DNA of 64,000 nt from assembly GCA_964448135.1 (NCBI GenBank), contig CAYUVH010000044.1, positions 1 through 64,000 on the forward strand, read 5' to 3'. Positions 1 through 7,877 of the stretch are shown here, one piece after another (position 1 is the stretch's first letter; every line of letters starts with the position of its first letter). Below the pieces are notes generated by a model. That model did no database searches. It saw only the letters and a list, made by a program, of their open reading frames with translations, and was not told where the DNA came from. This DNA comes from CAYUVH01 sp964448135 (GTDB lineage Bacteria; Verrucomicrobiota; Verrucomicrobiia; Limisphaerales; UBA8199). Made by a program: the position numbers and the translations under genes.

Positions 1-85
1 CCAACTTGCGGAGTTCCTGCAACTGGGACTCCGTCACCTTGAGTTGAAGTTTCGGGCGGCGACCTGGAGAATTGGCTGAAGGCAT
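1..85 (-). CDS. N-terminal fragment of a possible IS630-type transposase (runs off window)
   Basis: An open frame starts with ATG at 85 and runs leftward out of the window, giving only 28 residues. The translation holds a basic proline/arginine patch (PGRRPKLQLK) followed by VTESQLQELRKL. That is the sort of start seen in IS630-family transposases, where a helical segment with repeated Leu/Glu precedes the helix-turn-helix. Too little is visible to see any catalytic Asp residues or terminal inverted repeat, so it could equally be a small regulator. It is oriented the same way as the next gene, whose stop codon is 54 bases upstream of this start. The family is a weak inference; the start codon and open frame are directly visible. 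Confidence 0.35.
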   Translation of the reverse strand, partial: MPSANSPGRRPKLQLKVTESQLQELRKL

Positions 86-138
86 GGCCCACGATAACAC
101 CCGCTGACATTTATGCAAGTTATTTATGACTCAGGAGA

Positions 139-2733
139 CTAATTTGCGGTGCGAACCCGGTAATATTGCTGCCCCGGCGCCGCATTCGTCTCCAGCCAGA
201 TCGCGGTTGAATTACTTGGCGTGATGGTGTCGCGCAAAAGAAACGAATTCGTCACATTGGTTGCGCTGAGGACTTCATACGGGCGGCCCGCGGTGGCGGG
301 CCAGGTCAGGCGCAGGGGAGGCTCAAGAATTGAAAGCGTGAAAGGAACTTCCTGACCCACCAGGCGGATCCACTTCGTTTCAGTGCGATATTGCCGCCCG
401 CCGGTGTCCGTCACGATGGCGTAGAACGTATGCAATCCAACGTCGAGGTTGGAGCCGGCCACGGAAAACAAAACGTTCGACTGCCCGGTGATGTTCGTCA
501 GCGAGCCGCCCGTGCTGAACAATTCGATTCTCGAAATGTTGTTCGTGTTGGCAACCACGCGGAATTGGAGCGTCGATTCCACGGCGGTATTTGTACCGCC
601 GGCCAGCAGGGTAAAGGTGGCGCTGAGCGAGGTATTTTTGATGAGGACATTTCGAGCGACGCGTTTCTGCGTGCGGACATGGCTGCCTTCGTAGGCGACG
701 GCGGTCAGTTCATGAAAGCCATCGGCCAGGGTGGTGGTATTCAACGGGAAGGTCGCAGTAAGATTGGTGAGTCCCGCGGTTACGTAAAGATGCGCGCGCG
801 GCTGGAGGTCCGACACATTGTCATCAATCGCCGAAGTGCCGGCAGGCGTGATGGTAAAGACGAGTGGAGATGAACCGGTCAACGAGGCCTGGATTTGAGA
901 GGCGCTCCATCCCGCGGTGCGGGCCCGGAGATTGAATTCGGCGGCGTGACTGAATGGGTTTACGTGCTGCGAATAATCCACGAAATCCTCGGCGATGCAG
1001 CCATCGGGCTGGGAGAGTTGCGGGTCGGAGTTGATCCGGCCCACCAGGTCCTGCACCAGCAGGACAATGTTGGTGATCGTCGCGTTGTTGGTGGAACCGA
1101 CTGTGATCACCGTGCCGTTGGTCTTGGTCACCGTGAGGAGAATCCATGAGCCGTTGGGAGGCGGATACGTGATGCCGCTGTTGACGACGAGGTTGTGCAG
1201 GCCGAAAGCCGGGCTGTCGAGGAAGTTGGTGCCGGTGGACGAGATCCCGGTGGTACGCAACAGCCCGGCGCCGATGGAATTGCTCACTGCCAGGGAGGTC
1301 TGTGGCCCAAGCCGGGTAATGTCGAGTGATTTCAATTCGATCCGATCGCCATGCATCGTCGCGCGGACCTTGGTGAGATTGCTGTAGGAATTCTGGTTCA
1401 GGCGCGAGGTCAGATTCGACGCGATGGATTTGAGGGTGGAGCCTGCCGGGATGGTGAAGTTGGTGGCCTGGCCATTGATGGTGACCGACAAAATGTTGTT
1501 CGTGTAGGGCGGCAGGTTCGTGAGCGTTTGCGCGAACAGGCCGTCCACGAAAAGGTCCACCTGGCGGACCGGGGTGTTGGTGGCGCTAGCGATGAATCGC
1601 AGCGAGAGATTGGTGGTGCCACCGAGCAGGGCGTTTTCAGCGAGATTCGTCCAGCCGCCGGAGGCGGGATTGGCAAAAGGGGCGCTCAAGGGGTCGCCCA
1701 ACACGAGACCCTGGTACGGATTCGTGACGCCCATGTAATAGCATTCGGCCAGGTTGAAGCCGCGGGCCTGATAAAAATAGATATTCGGCGAGGGGAACTT
1801 TTCCAGATAGTTGCAGGGTTCGGTCACGGTGCCGTAAGCGCCGGCCGCGCCCGCGGCGGTGAAAGTCAGTACGCTCTGTTGTCCAGCGGCCGGAACCAGA
1901 ATCAAGCCGCCATAAGACGTGAGGTTGTCGGCCAGGCTTCCGGGAACCATCGTCACGCCATCCAACCCCAGGCTGAAATTGTAGCGTCCGGTTTGAAATC
2001 CGAGGATGGTGCCGAAATTGGCGACTTCGTCTGCGTTGGTCCGTTGAACATTCGGATCTCCGCGCAGCCGTGTGTCGAATAGCGCGGTATCGAAGGTGAG
2101 ATAGCGCACGTTTCGATCCACGTCGGAGGTCTTTTCGAAATACACGGTCTGCGTCGGGAACGTGGAATCGCCCGCGACGCCGCTGTCCACGATTTGTTTT
2201 GCGGCGGGCAGATTGCTGGCGGTGATCATGGTGACCAGCCAGGAATTGCTGCTCGCGCTGATGGGTGGAGCCTGGCGGAAAACGCCTTCGCTGCCCGCGT
2301 ACCGGTTCGAGGAGCCGCCCGCGAGGGAGCAGGGCGGATTGGGGTCGGGTTTGAGACCGTAAAAGACGCTGGCTGTGGTGCTCACAAAACCGTTGGCGCC
2401 CAGGTCGACCTGGTAAGGAATGGTCATCGAGAGAACCACGGTATCCACCTGGTTGGTGAGCTGACGGCTGGCCAGCATGGCATGCAGAGGATTATAAAGC
2501 GTGTTGGTATAGTCGAACTCGCCCCAGACGTTGAAAGTGCCCGACCAGTTGATGCGCAGGACATTCTGCGGGGGCACTTGGCGCTTCTCGCAATAGTAAT
2601 TGCCGAGTTGAACGGAATTCGTGTCGTGCTGGTTGACCACTACGACGACGTTCAAACCGCTGTCGCCTGCGGGGGCGTGCAATAAGCCGAGGAGAAGAAT
2701 CAAAAGGACAGAAGTGAGCGCGACGTTCCTCAC
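139..2733 (-). CDS. TIGR03790 family secreted protein
   Basis: This is an 864-residue protein if translation starts at the GTG at 2733, directly before a hydrophobic export signal (VALTSVLLILLLGLLHAPAG). The open frame runs further up to 3042, but that part is proline/arginine-rich read-through of a dispersed repeat and is not convincing. After the signal comes LNVVVVVNQHDTNSVQLGNY and YCEKRQVPPQNVLRI, the hallmark start of the TIGR03790 family, which is found mostly in Verrucomicrobia, Planctomycetes and Acidobacteria and whose function is unknown. Further on are a GDPLSAPFANP segment, several Ig-like blocks rich in Thr/Asn, and a C-terminal QQYYRVRTAN tail like other exported proteins in this window. 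It is probably exported and beta-rich. No enzyme motif is visible. Confidence 0.85.
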   Translation of the reverse strand: MRNVALTSVLLILLLGLLHAPAGDSGLNVVVVVNQHDTNSVQLGNYYCEKRQVPPQNVLRINWSGTFNVWGEFDYTNTLYNPLHAMLASRQLTNQVDTVVLSMTIPYQVDLGANGFVSTTASVFYGLKPDPNPPCSLAGGSSNRYAGSEGVFRQAPPISASSNSWLVTMITASNLPAAKQIVDSGVAGDSTFPTQTVYFEKTSDVDRNVRYLTFDTALFDTRLRGDPNVQRTNADEVANFGTILGFQTGRYNFSLGLDGVTMVPGSLADNLTSYGGLILVPAAGQQSVLTFTAAGAAGAYGTVTEPCNYLEKFPSPNIYFYQARGFNLAECYYMGVTNPYQGLVLGDPLSAPFANPASGGWTNLAENALLGGTTNLSLRFIASATNTPVRQVDLFVDGLFAQTLTNLPPYTNNILSVTINGQATNFTIPAGSTLKSIASNLTSRLNQNSYSNLTKVRATMHGDRIELKSLDITRLGPQTSLAVSNSIGAGLLRTTGISSTGTNFLDSPAFGLHNLVVNSGITYPPPNGSWILLTVTKTNGTVITVGSTNNATITNIVLLVQDLVGRINSDPQLSQPDGCIAEDFVDYSQHVNPFSHAAEFNLRARTAGWSASQIQASLTGSSPLVFTITPAGTSAIDDNVSDLQPRAHLYVTAGLTNLTATFPLNTTTLADGFHELTAVAYEGSHVRTQKRVARNVLIKNTSLSATFTLLAGGTNTAVESTLQFRVVANTNNISRIELFSTGGSLTNITGQSNVLFSVAGSNLDVGLHTFYAIVTDTGGRQYRTETKWIRLVGQEVPFTLSILEPPLRLTWPATAGRPYEVLSATNVTNSFLLRDTITPSNSTAIWLETNAAPGQQYYRVRTAN

Positions 2734-2925
2734 ACCGTTTATTCCATACCCATTCCGGCTCACCCCGCACCTTCGCAGATAATGCGTCGGCAGTAAAGCG
2801 ACGGGTGGTGGCTGAGGGTTGCATTTTGGCACTGTCCCTGGAGCGCGGCGGGCCTCAGCCGCACGGGGAACGATTCGTGGAGGGCGAATCCACTGATTCC
2901 ACTGCGGGAAGTGTGTTGGGACGCG

Positions 2926-2950
2926 CTGCGGCTGGGGGCAGCCGCGCTCC
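2926..2950. repeat. Dispersed hairpin of the GCTCC-flanked family, copy 1
   Basis: Arms GCGGCT (2928-2933) and AGCCGC (2940-2945) flank a 6-base loop and are followed by GCTCC. The preceding CTGC and the following GCTCCGTTGAAAGAACGG resemble copy 4 at 34284-34308, so the repeat unit is longer than the hairpin. It lies just upstream of the TIGR03790 gene. In the extended frame of that gene it would encode arginine/proline-rich residues, which argues for the shorter gene model. Confidence 0.7.
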
Positions 2951-3100
2951 GTTGAAAGAACGGTGCCAAGATGCATTTTGAGCCTAGCCAGGAGGGGGCT
3001 GACTGCAATCATCGAGAATTCACGTGTCCGGGGTGATCTCATCGGCGAAAATCAAGGTCGCAGGGCGCGCCGGGGGAGCGCGATGAGCGAAAAAAAACGT

Positions 3101-3170
3101 TAGTGGCAATAGGGGGCATTAAGTGGCTTTAGGTGGCATTTGGGGTGATTTGGGGGATTGGGGCGGTTTT
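3101..3170. repeat. 10-bp-period repeat array, locus A
   Basis: Seven successive units of about 10 bases follow each other with no spacer: TAGTGGCAAT, AGGGGGCATT, AAGTGGCTTT, AGGTGGCATT, TGGGGTGATT, then two more degenerate G-rich units. The consensus is close to ARGTGGCATT. An identical AGGTGGCATT unit sits at 3602-3611, touching the stop codon of the gene at 3610-4224, so the array and the gene belong together. The bases between 3171 and about 3600 are mostly a different dispersed repeat that seems to have been inserted. The 10-base period matches roughly one helical turn, which suits a protein bound to one face of DNA. Equivalent arrays lie at loci B and C. Confidence 0.75.
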
Positions 3171-3237
3171 GCACAGAAGTGTCCGGATTTGACCATGAGG
3201 GACTTTACTAACCGGAAATCTCCATACTTTTGAACGT

Positions 3238-3262
3238 GCTGCGGCTTGTAAAGCCGCGCTCC
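3238..3262. repeat. Dispersed hairpin of the GCTCC-flanked family, copy 2
   Basis: GCGGCTT (3241-3247), loop GTA, AAGCCGC (3251-3257), then GCTCC. It is preceded by GCT as in the other copies. It sits inside the sequence separating the 10-bp array from its gene. Confidence 0.7.
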
Positions 3263-3287
3263 AGGGCTTTTTGTGCAAAGCCGGTGA

Positions 3288-3590
3288 GGGCGGCCGTCTC
3301 GCCCCGGCCGTCTCCTCCGGGGGCGGGCGTTTGCGAGGCAGGAGTTTGAGTTTGCGTTGGGTGAGGACGGCTCCGGTGGGTGATCGGAAGGATGGAGACT
3401 CGTCACCTTCCAGGATACAGGCTTTGGATCCGCGATGTAACTCAATGCGAAGGAGGATATTGAACGAAAAGCGGCAGAGGACTGCCGCACTCCAAAACCT
3501 GGCGGACGTTGCGAGGACTTGCTGCCGGCCTGCGCGTATCTTTGACCCACCCAGCGCACGCGCTGGAAAAGCCCGTCTCCTGCAAAGGTA
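3288..3590. repeat. Long dispersed repeat family R1, copy A
   Basis: About 300 bases that recur, diverged, at 44415-44705 (copy B) and partly at 42200-42395 (copy C). Shared landmarks are the CCCCGGCC...CTCC...GGGGG start, GGCTCCGGTGGGTG, CTCGTCACCTTCCA, GATACAGG, AACGAAAAGCGGCAGAGGAC, TCCAAAACCTGGCGGACG and a CCCACC-AACGCACGCG-type end. The open frame that crosses it on the minus strand (3119-3610) is a product of the repeat and is not a gene. It interrupts the 10-bp array of locus A. Confidence 0.7.
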
Positions 3591-3609
3591 ATGACGAAAA
3601 GAGGTGGCA

Positions 3610-4224
3610 TTATGCAGCGGGCGGAGCCGGGGATAAATCGGACGTCGTGAGCGGGTGAATTTTCATCCGGTCCTCGGGCAGCACGCCAAACATCCGGCGG
3701 CGCATCTGGTCGAGTTTCTCATCCTCGCTGAGGCCGTCCGACTCGACGATCTCGCGCAGTTGCGGCAAAACCGCCATGGCTGCGGCGGCGACGTCGAGCT
3801 GCCAGCGTTCGATGGTGAGCGAGAGATACCGGTCGCGGCGGTCTTCGGCGGCCACGCGCAGACTCAGGGGCAGGTCCTCTTTCATTTCGGCAATGGCGTA
3901 GCCGCGTTTGATTACGATGTCGCGGATTCGGTCCCGGGTGATATTGGGGAAACGACGCTGCAACTCGTCTTCGTCCCACTCCATGATGTCCTTGATGGTG
4001 TCAACGGCGGCCTGGCCGAGCTGCCATTTCCAAAAACTCGAGAGCTGGCGGTCGCGGTGGAGTTGGATGGCAAACCGCTCGGCCAGGCGCTGGCGAGCGG
4101 CCGCGGTGGTAAGCGCCGGGTCCGACCGCCAGGCGAGGATTTCGGCGCGGTCGTCGGGCGGCAGACGCTTGAGGGCGAGCATGGCCGGATCTTGATTCGG
4201 CCGGGATTTTCTTGGCAATTTCAT
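3610..4224 (-). CDS. Small helical DNA-binding-like protein, locus A (gp27-like)
   Basis: A 204-residue soluble protein with no signal or membrane segment. The N-terminal third is basic and helical: LPPDDRAEILAWRSDP, then a stretch ending in QLSSFWKWQ. The rest is a long charged helix region (IERWQLDVAAAAMAVLPQLR). The N-terminal layout (LP, ILAW, F-x-I, LS-x-aromatic-x-W/K) parallels the protein at 29132-29785. Both recall the helix-turn-helix of small Mu gp27-like/DUF3486 proteins, a distant and unproved likeness. A perfect 13-bp palindrome lies 72 bases upstream and a 10-bp-period array lies downstream. No catalytic motif is seen. I infer a sequence-specific DNA-binding protein of a small element; the function is unknown. 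Confidence 0.7.
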   Translation of the reverse strand: MKLPRKSRPNQDPAMLALKRLPPDDRAEILAWRSDPALTTAAARQRLAERFAIQLHRDRQLSSFWKWQLGQAAVDTIKDIMEWDEDELQRRFPNITRDRIRDIVIKRGYAIAEMKEDLPLSLRVAAEDRRDRYLSLTIERWQLDVAAAAMAVLPQLREIVESDGLSEDEKLDQMRRRMFGVLPEDRMKIHPLTTSDLSPAPPAA

Positions 4225-4607
4225 AGGTTGTTAATTCTCCTTCGGTGAATGAGGAATTCATTCACACGGGAGCATTTTGGCACAGGGAGGCGAAAAATAA
4301 TCTCCCACCGTGGGAGATTATTGAAAAAAGTCTTGAAGGGCCGAAAGGTGGAAACGAATCAATGTTTGCAGGGGTGAAACGGGTGGAGGTGGGGCGGAAA
4401 AAGCGAAAAGCGACGAAAAGAAGTTTGACATTAAAGTTCAAAAACCCCGTTCGTTACCAAAGCGAGGGCTGGCAGTCAAAACGGAATCCCCACGAGCGGC
4501 GGGACGCCGCTCGAACCCGCAGGGAAGGACGCCTGCGCTACGGCGAGGCCGCGGCAGCTCGCATTAAGCTTGGGGGCCGGGATTGGGCGACCGACCGGAC
4601 CAGCACG
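4225..4607. other. Intergenic region with palindromes, no gene
   Basis: About 380 bases between two minus-strand genes. It holds the locus A palindrome (4296-4322), a purine-rich stretch, and a hairpin at 4494-4512 (GAGCGGCG, loop GGA, CGCCGCTC). The hairpin shares the GGGACG loop context with the one between atpE and atpF. The plus-strand open frame across it lacks a recognisable product and a ribosome-binding site. Confidence 0.5.
4296..4322. promoter_or_regulatory. Perfect 13-bp palindrome upstream of the locus A gene
   Basis: AATAATCTCCCAC (4296-4308), one central C, then GTGGGAGATTATT (4310-4322), an exact inverted repeat. On the minus strand it is preceded by a T-tract, as are the palindromes at loci B and C. 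Its sequence differs from theirs and it lies farther from the start codon (72 bases rather than about 40). It could be an operator for the downstream gene product or the end of a mobile element. Confidence 0.75.
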
Positions 4608-5813
4608 TTATTTCGACTGGGGGGGCGGACGGACGATGAAGATGGAATTGGCGACGGTGCGCTCGTGCTTGTCGGAGGGGGAATTCTTCACCTTGCCTTG
4701 GAGCCAGAAGGTTGAGGAGCCGCCGCCGTCCAGATTCATGGCCTCGGTGCAGCCGAGGGATTTCATGTAGTCGGCCAGTTCGGCGAAGCTCATGCCCATG
4801 GACAGATCCGGTTGACGTCCGTCCACTTCAACGAGGAACAAATACTTTCGGTTGAAACCCAGGGCGGTGCGTGGATGCCGGGGCAGGAGGTAGGTGTTCG
4901 TGCCCTTTTGCGAAGGCCATTGCTGGGCGCGGCCGTCGCGCACGAGTAGCGGGCCGCCACCAATGGCGGTCGTGGCCTGGTTCAGATCGCCGGAGAGGGT
5001 CGTGGAGATTTTGACGACCGAACCGACCGGAGCCGAGGCCAGCAAATTGGTGGCCTGATTTCCCATCGTCAGGACAGCGATGTCCGGAGTGAGCGGCGTA
5101 TTGCCGTTGGTATTGACGGCGCGAACCCGCGCGGAATAACTCTGTCCCACATGGAGGGGCAGCCACGGACCGCCGCCGGCATTTTCGAGGACGAGCTCAA
5201 CATGGTTTGTGGCATGCGTAGTCCTGCCAAAGCGCGGGGTAAACAGAACCGCGGAGTTGGTTGGAGTGGCTTGGTTGAGTCCCACCCGGGTCTTCCGGCC
5301 GTCCGACCACGTCACCGTGGGTTCACCCGACACCTTTTCGAGACGGAGTTTTTCTGGTTCGACCCAAAAGGTGATGGGCCCCGGCGCGCTCACCCATTCG
5401 CCATTGAGGATCTGCAAGCCCTCGGGATCACCCTGATAAGGCCCCTCTTTGATCACGAAAAAATCTCCGTTCACGCCCACGACGGGCTCGCCGATCGTGG
5501 CCGGCATCGCCTTGGCCTGGTTGGCCACAGTGCTGAGCCCCGTGATGGTGTCCTTCGCCAGCGTGGTCCGCACATCCAGGTCCTTGCGGGAACGATCCAG
5601 CCGCGCGATGTGGATCGAAAGCGGATGGTTGGTGCCTTTGACGGTTACGTGCGCGTAGTCGAGGCCAGGAAGCACGGCCTTGTATTGCGGTTTGGGTATG
5701 TCAGCGGCGGATGCGGCAAGGATACCGGGCAGTGAGAATGCCAGCAGAAGAAACGCAGTGAGACGGGGGCCATTCAGCAGGTTGTGGCCAAGAAGCGGAG
5801 TCCTTACGTACAT
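4608..5813 (-). CDS. Phosphodiester glycosidase family protein (DUF2233/NAGPA-like)
   Basis: A 401-residue exported protein, taking MYVRTPLLGHNLLNGPRLTA at 5813 as the start because it leads straight into the signal sequence FLLLAFSLPGILAASAA. The second half holds the family signature: RHPRTALGFNRKYLFLVEVD, then MSFAELADYMKSLGC and NLDGGGSSTFWL. GVNGDFF is in the first half. NAGPA-type enzymes hydrolyse sugar phosphodiesters, for example exposing mannose 6-phosphate. In bacteria the substrates are mostly unknown, and cell-wall or exopolysaccharide phosphodiesters are likely. It starts 22 bases after the pseudopilin gene and may share its transcript. The family is clear, the substrate is not. 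Confidence 0.88.
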   Translation of the reverse strand: MYVRTPLLGHNLLNGPRLTAFLLLAFSLPGILAASAADIPKPQYKAVLPGLDYAHVTVKGTNHPLSIHIARLDRSRKDLDVRTTLAKDTITGLSTVANQAKAMPATIGEPVVGVNGDFFVIKEGPYQGDPEGLQILNGEWVSAPGPITFWVEPEKLRLEKVSGEPTVTWSDGRKTRVGLNQATPTNSAVLFTPRFGRTTHATNHVELVLENAGGGPWLPLHVGQSYSARVRAVNTNGNTPLTPDIAVLTMGNQATNLLASAPVGSVVKISTTLSGDLNQATTAIGGGPLLVRDGRAQQWPSQKGTNTYLLPRHPRTALGFNRKYLFLVEVDGRQPDLSMGMSFAELADYMKSLGCTEAMNLDGGGSSTFWLQGKVKNSPSDKHERTVANSIFIVRPPPQSK

Positions 5814-5835
5814 CCTGGAAATGATGCCGGGCCCG

Positions 5836-6630
5836 CTAAGGATTTCCACTCAAATCCTTCTTCAAGCCCTCGACGTGATAATCGAAAAACAAAAAGTTTC
5901 GGTATTCCTTGCTGGAAGAATAACCATGGACCGGCTGTGGCGGGAGCCAGGAGGCATAGGTGCCGCCGGAGTTGATCTTGTTGTCGTCATCGGTAATCGC
6001 CCAGATCGAAGCGGGCCGGTTGATCTCCGTGGACTTGTGCTGCGTAGCGGAGCCGTCAGCCAAAGTGGGCGCGCCGGGCGTCAGCCCATTGGGCCGACCG
6101 AAAGGATAGTAAATGTCCGGGGTGCCCGTGGTGATTGCCGGATCCTGATAAATAAACTGGTGGATGTAGTAGGGCACCGGACAACTCACGGGAGGATTGT
6201 AATTTGCCATGGCGCCAGGCGGAAGCTTTTGCCAGTGCGCGGCGCAAATCATCACGTTGGCAGTCCGAATCGCGGTGGAAGGCACGGGGATGGCCAGGTA
6301 GGCGGTAATGTAGGCGGCCAGCGAGCCGTAGTAACGGTTGGGGCCGGTGGCATTCACCGTGCCCACCGGGTACCAGGTGTAAACATTCATCCCGCCGGCC
6401 CAAGTGGGGCCGGGCAAAAGATCAGCGTTGTCCATGCCGTACATTTGACACGCCAGACCCACCTGCTTGAGGTTGTTCTTGCATTGAGTAAGCAGCGCCC
6501 GCTGTTTTGCCTTGGAGAGGGCCGGCAGCAGCATGGCCGCCAGAATGGCAATAATGGCAATGACGACCAACAATTCAATCAGGGTAAACGCCTTGCGCGC
6601 GCGGGATGGATTCGATTTCGCGTCAGTCAT
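5836..6630 (-). CDS. Pseudopilin-like secreted protein with prepilin cleavage site
   Basis: A 264-residue protein starting at MTDAKSNPSRARKA, followed by the type IV prepilin/pseudopilin segment FTLIELLVVIAIIAILAA. The conserved Glu at position 5 of the mature protein and the peptidase cleavage context are present. Verrucomicrobia and Planctomycetes carry dozens of these single-pass proteins. The C-terminal domain has the usual small globular fold with NVMICAAHW and near the end FLFFDYHVEGLK, resembling the H-X9-DG type ending. It would be inserted in the inner membrane and processed by a prepilin peptidase that is not in this window. It may contribute to a type II secretion-like or adhesive filament. 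A second member is at 52958-53761. Confidence 0.9.
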   Translation of the reverse strand: MTDAKSNPSRARKAFTLIELLVVIAIIAILAAMLLPALSKAKQRALLTQCKNNLKQVGLACQMYGMDNADLLPGPTWAGGMNVYTWYPVGTVNATGPNRYYGSLAAYITAYLAIPVPSTAIRTANVMICAAHWQKLPPGAMANYNPPVSCPVPYYIHQFIYQDPAITTGTPDIYYPFGRPNGLTPGAPTLADGSATQHKSTEINRPASIWAITDDDNKINSGGTYASWLPPQPVHGYSSSKEYRNFLFFDYHVEGLKKDLSGNP

Positions 6631-6758
6631 ACCAGCAGGGGCCTGCAGCTGAAATAATTTGACATTATTTCGGCCACGGCACAAGTGCAAATCGTTGGAA
6701 AGGCCTGGGCGAGACCTGCCCTTAGGGGACGCTTTCGGACGGCCTACCCAGCAAGATA

Positions 6759-6777
6759 GGGCCGGTATTACCGGCCC
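6759..6777 (-). terminator. Hairpin with the stop codon in its loop
   Basis: GGGCCGGT (6759-6766), loop ATT, ACCGGCCC (6770-6777), a perfect 8-bp stem. The stop codon of the polysaccharide-export gene lies at the loop edge on the minus strand. The bases after it (TATCTTGCT) are only moderately T-rich, so it may be a weak terminator or an mRNA-stabilising hairpin. Confidence 0.45.
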
Positions 6778-7871
6778 ACCGGCACCGTCACACCGACACC
6801 GACTTCGCCGCCGGCGGCACGGATGCCTTCGTTGGCGCTCACGGTCGTTACGAAGGTGCTCAGGGCCATGTTCAGGTAACGCTTGAGCGTCGTGTACGGG
6901 CTGTTGGGGACATACACGATGTCACCGGGTTCGAGAAGAACGTCCTGCGCGCTGCCGCCCAGGATGGCGCTCGCGTTGACGATGGCGATCCTCGGCTCGG
7001 AGATCGAACCACGAATGATGGCGACGTGCCTGAGGTTGGCGTCTTTGACGAACGGACCCGGATCGCTCAACTCGAACCAGTTATAGCGCGACTGCCCGGC
7101 GCTGCCGGCCAGCGCGGAGGCGAGGCTCATGCCTTCGAGATAGGGAATGGCGCGCGGGAGTCTGACGGCGCCCAGCACGTAAACTTCCTGCTCGGTGGTC
7201 GAAGGAACGAAAACAAAATCGTCCGGTTGCAGGTAGATGTTCTGCGAAATGTCGCCTTCCTTGAGGAGCTTGTAAAAGTCCACCGGCAGGGGTTGGCCAT
7301 TGCGAACGACGAAGCTGTGCCGCAGGTCGGCGAGGTCAACGCTGTTCACGATGGACTGTGAGCGGGCGGTGCCGCCAGCCAGACTGACCGCTTCGAGCAG
7401 GGTCATGGGTGAGGCGATCGGATAAATGCCGGGCTTGTTGAGGCGTCCCAGAACCCAGACTTGTTTGCTGGAGACTTCGCGCAGGGAGACAGTGATGCGG
7501 GGCGAGTTAACGAGTTTGCCCATTTCCTGTTCCAGCAAATCGCGGGTTTGGGCAAGGTTCAGCCCCCAGACGTCGAGGCCGGCCAACAAGTTGAAATAGA
7601 TTTTTCCGTCCGGCCCCACCACGGTCGGCTGGCGGAGCGGAGGCGAACCCTGCACCCACATCTCAACGTCAATCCGGTCTCCCGGCCCGAGGGTGAAGGC
7701 CTGGTTGGACGGATGCAACAGGGAGGCGTCGGGCGCCTGAGGAACCACGGTGAAATTAGTGGTGCCGCTCCAGTTCGCGACGCGGGATTCAAATTTGCCA
7801 TCGGTCGTGCTGCAGCCGGTGAAAGCCGCCGCCAGGATTACCGCGCAACCCGCCAGAATGAAGTGTTTCAT
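6768..7871 (-). CDS. Polysaccharide export lipoprotein (Wza-like, SLBB domains)
   Basis: A 367-residue protein with a lipoprotein signal (MKHFILAGCAVILAAAFTGC, lipobox TGC). Then comes a polysaccharide export domain (FTLGPGDRIDVEMWVQGSP, VVGPDGKIYFNLLAGLDV) and two SLBB-type blocks (KQVWVLGRLNKPGIYPI and EQEVYVLGAVRLPRAIPYLE). It should form or line an outer-membrane channel for exopolysaccharide, as Wza does. It starts 6 bases after the stop of a paralogue (7878-8894), so the two are surely co-transcribed. No glycosyltransferase or Wzc kinase gene is near, so the rest of the export machine must lie elsewhere. The C-terminus ends in a small domain rather than the amphipathic helix of E. coli Wza. 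Confidence 0.88.
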   Translation of the reverse strand: MKHFILAGCAVILAAAFTGCSTTDGKFESRVANWSGTTNFTVVPQAPDASLLHPSNQAFTLGPGDRIDVEMWVQGSPPLRQPTVVGPDGKIYFNLLAGLDVWGLNLAQTRDLLEQEMGKLVNSPRITVSLREVSSKQVWVLGRLNKPGIYPIASPMTLLEAVSLAGGTARSQSIVNSVDLADLRHSFVVRNGQPLPVDFYKLLKEGDISQNIYLQPDDFVFVPSTTEQEVYVLGAVRLPRAIPYLEGMSLASALAGSAGQSRYNWFELSDPGPFVKDANLRHVAIIRGSISEPRIAIVNASAILGGSAQDVLLEPGDIVYVPNSPYTTLKRYLNMALSTFVTTVSANEGIRAAGGEVGVGVTVPVGR

Positions 7872-7877
7872 ATGCTG

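Noticed and set aside
3119..3610. Open frame of 163 codons on the minus strand
   Set aside because: It is made of the R1 repeat and the 10-bp array of locus A; the same translation pattern arises at the other R1 copies. Pro/Arg-rich composition and no start context.
4245..4715. Open frame of 156 codons on the plus strand
   Set aside because: Runs antisense through the palindrome region and into the glycosidase gene; no ribosome-binding site and a low-complexity translation.
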